From positions 1 through 15,256 of the forward strand of contig JBHJHI010000018.1 in assembly GCA_050330995.1 (NCBI GenBank): a DNA stretch of 15,256 nt, read 5' to 3'. Below the pieces are notes generated by a model. It was not told the DNA's origin. It did not search any database and saw nothing but the letters and a program-made list of their open reading frames with translations. Position 1 is the first letter of the stretch; each line of letters begins with the position of its first letter. A program made the position numbers and the translations under genes. Source of the stretch: Thermohalobaculum sp050330995 (lineage in GTDB: Bacteria; Pseudomonadota; Alphaproteobacteria; Rhodobacterales; Rhodobacteraceae). This document shows, piece after piece, positions 6,333 through 15,256 of the stretch.

Positions 6333-6783
6333 ACTCCGGCGCCGTCGGCTCCCGGCGCGCGAGCATCACCATGGTCTCGAAGGTCATCACCGTCGCGCCG
6401 TCGTCGCGGCGCACGTCGTGCGCCAGGGTGACGACGCCGCGGTCGGGCTTCGAGCGCGAGGGCCGCGCGGCGATCACCTCGACCTCGACGTCGAGCGTGT
6501 CGCCCGGCCGCACCGGCGCGAGCCAGCGCACGCTGTCCATGCCCGGGCTGCCGAGCCCGCTCTCGTCCCAAAGCCCGAGATCGAGCGTCAGCCCGAAGGC
6601 GACGAGCAGGGTCTGAAAGCCCGAGGCGACGATGCCGCCGAAGGGCGTGGCCGCCGCCGCGGCCGGGTCGAGGTGGAAGCGCTGCCAGTCCCAGGCCTCG
6701 GCGAAGGCGATCATCTCGTCGCCGTCGAGCCGGCGCCGCCCGGTGGTCCAGCTCTGGCCGACGACGAAGTCCTCGAAGTGCAT
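6331..6783 (-). CDS. MaoC-like (hotdog-fold) dehydratase
   Basis: The 150-residue product has the length and pattern of single-domain MaoC-like (R)-specific enoyl-CoA hydratases. It has an N-terminal HFEDFVVGQSW segment and the hydratase motif with D32 and H37 in WDWQRFHLD, corresponding to the catalytic Asp/His pair. The family's usual HG turn is replaced by ASG in GGIVASGFQT. The C-terminal half contains RWLAPVRPGDTL, typical of the family. The substrate cannot be told from sequence; an acyl-CoA-like thioester is the family norm. Its ATG shares one base with the stop of the upstream DinB-like gene (TGATG), so translation is probably coupled. The stop codon lies inside the terminator-like hairpin. 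Confidence 0.88.
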   Translation of the reverse strand: MHFEDFVVGQSWTTGRRRLDGDEMIAFAEAWDWQRFHLDPAAAAATPFGGIVASGFQTLLVAFGLTLDLGLWDESGLGSPGMDSVRWLAPVRPGDTLDVEVEVIAARPSRSKPDRGVVTLAHDVRRDDGATVMTFETMVMLARREPTAPE

Positions 6784-7280
6784 CAGCCCGCCTCGCGCGC
6801 GAAATAGATCAGGTCGAGCGCGGGCGCGCGATGCCCGAGCCGGGTCAGCATCGCGTGCGCCTGCCCGCGGTGGTGGGTCTGGTGGTTGAACAGGTGCGCG
6901 AGCGCGGGCATCAGCGGCTCCTCCAGCCGCTCGCCCGTCGAGGCGCGCAGGTAGGCGAAGCGCCCCGCGAGCGCCGCCGCGTCGAGGCCGTCGACGTAGG
7001 CCGCGACGTCGGCGTCGAGCACGCGCCGTGCCGCCGACAGCTCGGCGAGGTCGTCGTGCAGCACGTGGTCGAGCGCGAAGGGCGGCGGGCGCTGGCCGCG
7101 AAAGCGCGCGAGCCAGATCAGGTCGGCGACCATGACGTGGTTCAGCGTGACCAGGATCGAGCCGAAGAAGGCGCCGAGATCGCGCGCCAGATCCTCGGGC
7201 GGGACCGGGGCGAGGCTCGCGTAGAGACGCGCGTTGGCCCAGGCGTTGTAGGCCGCGAAGGTCGCGAAAGGCGCTTTCAT
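6783..7280 (-). CDS. DinB/YfiT-family protein, putative metal-dependent enzyme
   Basis: This 165-residue four-helix protein carries the three metal-binding histidines typical of the DinB/YfiT superfamily: H48 (in LNHVMVADLIW), H133 and H137 (in HLFNHQTHHRGQ). The N-terminal YNAWANARLY helix is also typical. Characterised members include bacillithiol/mycothiol/glutathione-dependent S-transferases and isomerases; the reaction here is unknown. I chose the ATG at 7280 because the conserved helix begins a few residues later; a GTG at 7304 in the same frame is the alternative. It is the first gene of a coupled pair with the MaoC-like gene and is divergent from ndk. Confidence 0.85.
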   Translation of the reverse strand: MKAPFATFAAYNAWANARLYASLAPVPPEDLARDLGAFFGSILVTLNHVMVADLIWLARFRGQRPPPFALDHVLHDDLAELSAARRVLDADVAAYVDGLDAAALAGRFAYLRASTGERLEEPLMPALAHLFNHQTHHRGQAHAMLTRLGHRAPALDLIYFAREAG

Positions 7281-7317
7281 GGGTCTGTCCCGCGTGCTAG
7301 CCACCGCCCCGACACGG

Positions 7318-7336
7318 CGGGCGGCCGGGCCGCCCG
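7318..7336. repeat. Hairpin in the region upstream of ndk
   Basis: CGGGCGGC, loop CGG, GCCGCCCG: a perfect 8-bp stem followed by TCCCCGTTTT on the plus strand. It lies between the divergent DinB-like and ndk genes, so it might act as a leader hairpin or attenuator; this is speculative. Confidence 0.4.
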
Positions 7337-7346
7337 TCCCCGTTTT

Positions 7347-7373
7347 CCGCGATCTCGCCCCCGCGATCTCGCC
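7347..7373. repeat. Tandem 13-bp direct repeat upstream of ndk
   Basis: CCGCGATCTCGCC occurs at 7347-7359 and again at 7361-7373, one base apart, ending 23 bp before the ndk start codon. The 14-bp period is not a helical repeat, so replication slippage is as likely as a regulatory site. Confidence 0.6.
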
Positions 7374-7396
7374 GTGCCCGACCAGGAGACGCCCCC

Positions 7397-7819
7397 ATGG
7401 CCGTGACCCGCACCTTCTCGATCATCAAGCCCGACGCCACGCGGCGCAACCTGACCGGCGCGATCTGCGCCAAGCTGGAGGAAGCCGGGCTGCGCATCGT
7501 GGCGCAGAAGCGCATCCTGATGACGAAGGAGCATGCGCAGATGTTCTACGCCGTCCACAAGGAGCGTCCGTTCTACGACGAACTGACGAGCTTCATGGCC
7601 TCGGCTCCGGTGGTGGTGCAGGTGCTCGAAGGCGAGGACGCGGTGGCGAAGAACCGCGAGGTCATGGGCGCCACCAACCCGGCCGAGGCGGCCGAGGGCA
7701 CGATCCGCAAGGCCTACGCGCTCTCGATCGGCGAGAACTCGGTGCACGGCTCGGACAGCGAGGAGAACGCGAAGATCGAGATCGCGTTCTTCTTCGCCGA
7801 GATGGAGATCGTCGGCTGA
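7397..7819 (+). CDS. ndk: Nucleoside diphosphate kinase
   Basis: Ndk transfers the gamma-phosphate of ATP to other (deoxy)nucleoside diphosphates through a phosphohistidine, balancing NTP and dNTP pools in the cytoplasm. The 140-residue protein has the family's usual length. It begins ERT-like with TRTFSIIKPDA and carries the active-site histidine H117 in NSVHGSDS, the same position as in E. coli, preceded by the nucleotide-binding segment with R87-like NREVMGATNP. The ATG at 7397 follows AGGAGAC at good spacing. It reads towards the M42 peptidase gene 49 bp downstream and is divergent from the DinB-like gene. Confidence 0.97.
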   Translation: MAVTRTFSIIKPDATRRNLTGAICAKLEEAGLRIVAQKRILMTKEHAQMFYAVHKERPFYDELTSFMASAPVVVQVLEGEDAVAKNREVMGATNPAEAAEGTIRKAYALSIGENSVHGSDSEENAKIEIAFFFAEMEIVG

Positions 7820-7868
7820 CACCGGCGGCGAACGGCTCCGGCCGTCCCCTGCCTGCGAGGGCATCCCC

Positions 7869-8954
7869 ATGGCACGCGGCGAGCGCTACGCCCCCGGCGA
7901 GGTGCCGGGGCTCGACGAGGGCGACCTCGACCTCCTGCGCCGGCTGATCCGCGCGCGCGGCCCCTCGGGCGCGGAGGGCGAGGTGCGCGATCTCTGCCGC
8001 GAGGTGCTGGCGCCGCTCGCCGACACCATCGAGGTCGACCCCGCCGGCAACCTCGTCTGCCTGATCCGCGCGGGCCGCGAGGGCCGCGACCCGATCGTGG
8101 TCGCGCCCCATCTCGACGAGATCGCCATGCAGGTGAAGCGCGTCGAGGAGGACGGCACGCTCAGCGTCGTCGCCCTGGGCGGCGTGCGCCCGATGAGCTT
8201 CGGCCAGTGCGCCGTCGACGTCATCGGCGACGGCGAGATCCTGCGCGGCGCCTTCTCGCTCGGCTCGCTGCACCGCTCGGGCTCGGACCCGCAGATGAGC
8301 CACATCCGCGCCGAAGGGCCCGGCTGGGACGACGTGTTCGTGATGACCGGGCTCTCGCGCGCGGCGGTCGAGGCGGTGGGCGTCCACGCCGGCAGCTTCG
8401 TGGTGATCTCGGCCGAGGAGCGCCACGTGGTCGAGATCGGCGACTGCCTCGGCGCGCACTTCATGGACGACCGCGCGCTGATCCTGGCCGGCGTCCTGGC
8501 GCTGCGCACGATAAAGGCGCGGCGCGAGGCGCTCGACCGCGATCTCTACTTCGTGCTGACGGTGCAGGAGGAGGTGACCAACGCCGGCGCGCTCTACGCC
8601 GCGCACACCCTGCCCGGCACCGAGATGCTGGCGCTGGAGGTCGGCCCGGTCGCCAGGGAATACGGCACGCGGCTCAGCGCCGACCCGATCGTCTCGATCG
8701 GCGACCAGAAGGGGCTCTACAGCCCCGAGATGACCGCCGATCTCCGCCGCGCGATCGAGGCGGCCGGCTACCGCCCGCAGGTGGCGCTGCTCGACGGCTT
8801 CCTCTCGGACGCGAGCGCCGTCGGCGCCACCGGCCTGCGCCCGCGCACGGCGGTGATCGGGCTGCCGACGCAGAACACCCACGGCTTCGAGGTGATCGAC
8901 AAGGGCGGCATCGAGGCGGTGGCGCGCTCGCTGGAGCGGTTCCTGTTGGGGTGA
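7869..8954 (+). CDS. M42 family metallopeptidase (TET/FrvX-like aminopeptidase)
   Basis: M42 enzymes are di-metal aminopeptidases, often tetrahedral dodecamers that trim peptides. The 361-residue product has the family's usual length. It shows metal ligand H81 (PHLDEI), D200/D201 (FMDDRAL), catalytic E234 with ligand E235 (TVQEEV) and H338 (NTHGF). Spacing to the P. horikoshii TET residues is close. The fourth ligand, Asp in that reference (ALDVG-like), is Glu here (E257 in ALEVGP). Between residues 80 and 200 lies the usual inserted beta-rich dimerisation domain. The ATG at 7869 follows GAGGGC. Same strand as ndk with a 49-bp gap, so co-transcription is possible. Substrate preference cannot be read from sequence. 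Confidence 0.9.
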   Translation: MARGERYAPGEVPGLDEGDLDLLRRLIRARGPSGAEGEVRDLCREVLAPLADTIEVDPAGNLVCLIRAGREGRDPIVVAPHLDEIAMQVKRVEEDGTLSVVALGGVRPMSFGQCAVDVIGDGEILRGAFSLGSLHRSGSDPQMSHIRAEGPGWDDVFVMTGLSRAAVEAVGVHAGSFVVISAEERHVVEIGDCLGAHFMDDRALILAGVLALRTIKARREALDRDLYFVLTVQEEVTNAGALYAAHTLPGTEMLALEVGPVAREYGTRLSADPIVSIGDQKGLYSPEMTADLRRAIEAAGYRPQVALLDGFLSDASAVGATGLRPRTAVIGLPTQNTHGFEVIDKGGIEAVARSLERFLLG

Positions 8955-9119
8955 GGCGGGGATCGAGGCAACCTCGCGGTGTCGGCTTTGCGCCATCTTC
9001 GGACACGCGTTGCCGATCGCGCCCCACCGTCACCGCGCGCTTCGATCGTGAGAAGCCTCGACGGCCGATAGAGCGCCCCGACCCATCGCTCGCCGTCGGC
9101 CCCATCACGTCGATGACAT

Positions 9120-9148
9120 GGGACACTCGAACGCGGCCCCGCTAGGGT
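9120..9148 (+). promoter_or_regulatory. Candidate promoter of the CheB-CheR kinase operon
   Basis: GGGACA (9120-9125) and TAGGGT (9143-9148) are 17 bp apart. The first, second and last bases of the -10 box and the GACA of the -35 box match sigma-70 consensus. The predicted start lies about 35 bp before the ATG at 9190. Support is moderate to weak. Confidence 0.35.
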
Positions 9149-9189
9149 CTGCCAAGATCGCCCTTCCGATCCGTCCGCCCTGAGGATCG

Positions 9190-12663
<3,474 letters not shown>

Positions 12664-12670
12664 GCCGAGA

Positions 12671-12682
12671 GGAGGAGCGTTG
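12671..12682 (+). promoter_or_regulatory. Strong ribosome-binding site deciding a TTG start
   Basis: GGAGGAG (12671-12677) stands three bases before TTG (12680-12682). There is no in-frame ATG before the conserved receiver domain, and the frame with ATG at 12660 ends after ten codons. Confidence 0.7.
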
Positions 12683-13030
12683 CACATCCTGATCGTCGAG
12701 GACGAGGCGCTGCTCGCCAGGGACCTCGAGGCCGGCGCCGAGGATCGCGGCCATACGGTGGCGGGCCCGGCGTCGAGCGTCGCCGCGGCGCTCCCGCTCG
12801 TGACCGAGGGCCTCGACGCGGCGGTGCTCGACATCAACCTGCGCGAGGGCCGCTCCTTCCCCGTCGCCCGGGCCTGTCTCGCCCTCGGCGTGCCCTTCGT
12901 CTTCCTCACCGGCTACGCGGCCATGGAGCTACCCGAGGACCTCGCCGACGCCGAGCGCCTCGTGAAGCCGGTTCGCCACGACCGCCTCTTCGCCGCGCTC
13001 AGTCGGAGGGATCGCGGGCCTCGGGAGTAA
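12680..13030 (+). CDS. Single-domain response regulator (receiver only)
   Basis: The 116-residue product is one CheY-like receiver. It has the acidic pocket E7-D8-E9, phospho-acceptor D51 (VLDINL), T77 (FLTGYA) and K96 (VKP). No output domain follows, so it should signal by protein interaction or act as a phosphate shuttle. Translation starts at TTG, supported by a strong upstream GGAGGAG. It lies 16 bp after the HWE kinase gene on the same strand and is the natural phospho-acceptor of that kinase. FLTGY in place of the more common VT.Y form is typical of receivers paired with HWE/HisKA_2 kinases. The downstream partner is not visible here. Confidence 0.9.
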   Translation: MHILIVEDEALLARDLEAGAEDRGHTVAGPASSVAAALPLVTEGLDAAVLDINLREGRSFPVARACLALGVPFVFLTGYAAMELPEDLADAERLVKPVRHDRLFAALSRRDRGPRE

Positions 13031-13212
13031 GCATGCTTGGCCGCCCTCAGCCGGGTACAGGCCAGAGGCCGGATCCACCGATGTCGAGGGCAGCTATGGG
13101 TCTTGGCCGTGTAGAAACGGCCGGCCGTCGATGCCGCCACGGACAGCGGCCACCGTAAGAGGACCGGGCGCAGCTTGGTCGCCCGAGGTGCGCCAGAAGG
13201 CGACGCCTGCTG

Positions 13213-13237
13213 TCCGCCGGCCGGATCGGCCGGCGGA
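13213..13237. terminator. Terminator-like hairpin between convergent genes
   Basis: A perfect 11-bp stem (TCCGCCGGCCG and CGGCCGGCGGA) with loop GAT, about 180 bp after the response-regulator stop and about 40 bp beyond the end of the minus-strand OmpA-like gene. It lacks a T-run, so termination is inferred from placement. Confidence 0.5.
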
Positions 13238-13275
13238 GCGACATGTTCCACGCTCCAACGAGGATCCCCTGGTGA

Positions 13276-14889
13276 TCAGAGGGCAGGCGCGTCGCGTGGC
13301 AGCCGGATCCAGACCTCGACGCGACGGTTGCGTGCCCGTCCGGTCTCGTCGTCGTTGCACGACAGTGGCAGCAACTCGCCGAAGCTCATCGGCGTCAGCT
13401 TCAGCGTCGCGACCGTCTCCGGCGAGAGCGCCTCGGTGAGAATGTCACGCACCGCGAGCGCACGGCGCTCCGCGAGCCCGGTGTTGCGCGTACGCGCGCC
13501 AACCGAATCGGCGAAGCCGACGAGCAGTACCTCGTGGCCGGCGAACTCGCCGCTCTCCATGCGCCCGGCCAGCTCGCGCAGGTTGCGCACCGACTCGACA
13601 TCAAGCGCGCTCGAGCCCGTCTTGAAGCGGAACGAGACGCTGAGCCGGTCGGCCTGGCGCAGTTCGCGCATCATCTCGGAATACTGCGCGCCGTCGAAGT
13701 CGGGCTCCACGGCGGCGGTGTGCACGAGCATCATGCCCATGTCCTCGAGGCGCATGCGCTCGAGGTCGCGGTCGATGAAGTGCGCCTCCTTGATGTAGGG
13801 CTGCGCCGCGTCGGTCAGCGTCCAGTCGAGGAAGGCCTCGGCCTCGGGATGGATCCCGCCCGGACGGGTGTAGGCGTAGAGCCGGCGCGAGAGCGCGTAG
13901 CCCTCGATCTTCATGCGGAAATCGGTCGGCGGAGAGAGCAGTCCGCAGGTCTCGCGGATGGTGAGCAGCTTGACGTCGTTGGTCTTGGCGAGCCAGCGCC
14001 CGACGAAGCCGATGCCGCCGCGGTCGGCCATCACCGCGTCCACCATGTCCTGGTACGCCTTGAAGCGCTCGACGTCGCCGCGCTCGTCGCGCCCGTGCGG
14101 GCGCACCAGCGCGTCCATCAGCACGGCGCGGTCGCCCGAGCTCTCGCCGAAGGAGTTGACGGCGATCGGCACGTCGCCGCCACCGAGTTCGAGCCAGTTG
14201 TCGATCTCGCCCGACCAGATCTTGGCGATCTCGAGGCTCGTGAGGTTCCTCACCGGGTTGTCGGGGTGGACGATGACCGCGATGCCGTCAACGCCGAGGA
14301 CGGTCTCGTTCTCGGTGTCGCGAAGCTCGCCGATGCCGCCCTTCGCGAGCTTGGCGAGGTCCTTGTCCTTCATGCGTCGGTCGGCGAGGCCGATCTCGGC
14401 CGCCCCGCTCGCGAGGCCGGGAAAGGCGCTGCCCGAGCCGCGCGTCTGCAGGTCGATCTCCGCGCGCAGCGAGCCATCGGCGTCGATGAGGCGCACGACG
14501 CGCGCGGCCGGGTCGTCGGTCGGCTCGATCTCCATGGTCGCGCCGATGCTGGCCGCGTAGCCGCGCAGCAGGTTCGGGATCAGCGTGGTGCCGACGGTGC
14601 GCGAGCCGTGGATGCCGAAGCGCGGGTCGACCGGCACCGGTGCTGCGGGGCAGACAAGGCCGATGCAGTCGACCTTGCTCGCCTCGATCTTCAGTTCGCC
14701 GACGCCGGCGACATCCAGCCAATAGAAACCCCGCTCGATCTTTTTCAGATCGCCCGAGACCGTCACCGATCCGTCCTTGGAGCGCAGCTCGACTGGCGTC
14801 CTCTTCTGAGCATCAGCTAGCTCCGGAGCAGCGCAAGCGAGAACTCCTATGAAAGACGAGAGAAGGTATCCCGATCTTGTTGCCTGCAT
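13276..14889 (-). CDS. Exported PstS-like / OmpA-like fusion protein
   Basis: The 537-residue product begins with an export signal: a hydrophobic stretch at about 8-21, then either signal-peptidase I cleavage after A27 (ADA|Q) or, as the alternative, a lipobox VLAC with C19, which fits the PROSITE lipobox pattern. A small beta domain (30-80, SKDGSVTVSGDL to KVDC) precedes a phosphate-binding-protein-like domain (about 90-400; GSRTVGTTLIPNLL, GSGSAFPGLASGAAEIGLADR, SFGESSGDRAVL). The C-terminal OmpA-like domain (about 420-530) keeps the peptidoglycan-contacting pair D461 and R476 (spacing 15, as D271/R286 of A. baumannii OmpA) and ends NRRVEVWIR. Such fusions are known in Rhodobacterales; ligand and role are uncertain. 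The ATG at 14889 follows GGAG by 6 bp. There is no transporter permease gene nearby, so uptake by a classical Pst system is not indicated. Periplasmic or outer-membrane-linked, peptidoglycan-anchored location is inferred. Confidence 0.88.
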   Translation of the reverse strand: MQATRSGYLLSSFIGVLACAAPELADAQKRTPVELRSKDGSVTVSGDLKKIERGFYWLDVAGVGELKIEASKVDCIGLVCPAAPVPVDPRFGIHGSRTVGTTLIPNLLRGYAASIGATMEIEPTDDPAARVVRLIDADGSLRAEIDLQTRGSGSAFPGLASGAAEIGLADRRMKDKDLAKLAKGGIGELRDTENETVLGVDGIAVIVHPDNPVRNLTSLEIAKIWSGEIDNWLELGGGDVPIAVNSFGESSGDRAVLMDALVRPHGRDERGDVERFKAYQDMVDAVMADRGGIGFVGRWLAKTNDVKLLTIRETCGLLSPPTDFRMKIEGYALSRRLYAYTRPGGIHPEAEAFLDWTLTDAAQPYIKEAHFIDRDLERMRLEDMGMMLVHTAAVEPDFDGAQYSEMMRELRQADRLSVSFRFKTGSSALDVESVRNLRELAGRMESGEFAGHEVLLVGFADSVGARTRNTGLAERRALAVRDILTEALSPETVATLKLTPMSFGELLPLSCNDDETGRARNRRVEVWIRLPRDAPAL

Positions 14890-15256
14890 TGTTCACTCCA
14901 CCACAAACACAGAAGCGCAGCAGGGGTCCACAACCGTTCCTGATGCCGATATCAAAATCTTAATGCAGAAGAATTGAATATGAGAAAGGAGAAAGCACGG
15001 TAAGAAATACAATCATTTGCTGAAATGGTAGCAAGATCAAGAGATTGGCTGTCGCGGCAGGTCGCGTAGCAGTGGATATTTTGTCCATTAATCATACAGG
15101 CGCGCAGAAGCGAGACATCTCGGGAGCTGGAAAGACGATACTGGCGCGGGTGCCACCAGTGGATATCGAGCTTGGAGCGAATCGAGAGCCTACGTCCCCG
15201 GGAGCCGGACGAAGGCTCACCTCCAAGGCCACACCGCGAATGACTGCCTCGGGTCA
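14890..15256. other. Upstream region of the OmpA-like gene, no supported gene
   Basis: A 367-bp stretch with mixed base composition, A+T-richer around 14940-15100. I see no RNA gene and no protein family. A minus-strand frame is open from the window edge (15254) to a TGA at 14952-14954, about 100 codons, but its translation is not recognisable and its codon use differs from the neighbouring genes. The promoter of the OmpA-like gene must lie here, but I cannot place one with confidence. Confidence 0.6.

Noticed and set aside
15061..15170. Direct repeat CAGTGGATAT around 15070 and 15157
   Set aside because: Two 10-bp copies without further structure are not distinguishable from chance.

Overview
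The window looks like a chromosomal segment of a G+C-rich alphaproteobacterium, most likely from the Rhodobacterales. The pointers are G+C-biased third codon positions throughout, a VPLPA-type C-terminal sorting tail, a fused phosphate-binding/OmpA-like protein, and an HWE-family histidine kinase. The taxonomy is inferred from gene content only.

Left edge (1-1065): the end of an insertion sequence, marked by four copies of a ~22-23 bp repeat, cuts off the 3' part of a tyrosine-type site-specific integrase gene. The integrase starts about 60-95 bp from the 3' end of a tRNA with a CAU anticodon (probably tRNA-Ile2). This is the usual layout of the edge of an integrative element in a tRNA gene, so an accessory island probably extends leftwards. 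It seems crippled by the IS, and everything to the right reads mostly as core genome.

Centre (1066-8954): purM-purN form an overlapping purine-biosynthesis operon. They are followed by a strikingly A+T-rich stretch of about 500 bp (about 2925-3435) with several perfect hairpins and no convincing gene. Then come an ABC-F ATPase gene (minus strand, probably leaderless mRNA), a divergent secreted CHRD-like protein with a VPLPA-CTERM tail, a translationally coupled dinB-like/maoC-like pair (minus), ndk, and an M42 family metallopeptidase.

Right part (8955-15256): one large gene encodes a CheB-CheR-PAS-HWE histidine kinase fusion, followed 16 bp later by a single-domain response regulator with a TTG start. 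These are likely a complete two-component pair. The catalytic Asp of the CheB domain is replaced by Asn, so the methylesterase half may be inactive. Facing this operon is a minus-strand gene for an exported PstS-like plus OmpA-like fusion protein. The last 367 bp contain no gene I can support.

I did not find a clearly new defence or mobile system. The items most worth a second look are the IS/integrase/tRNA junction, the A+T-rich hairpin island, the CheB active-site change in the kinase fusion, and the leaderless ABC-F promoter.
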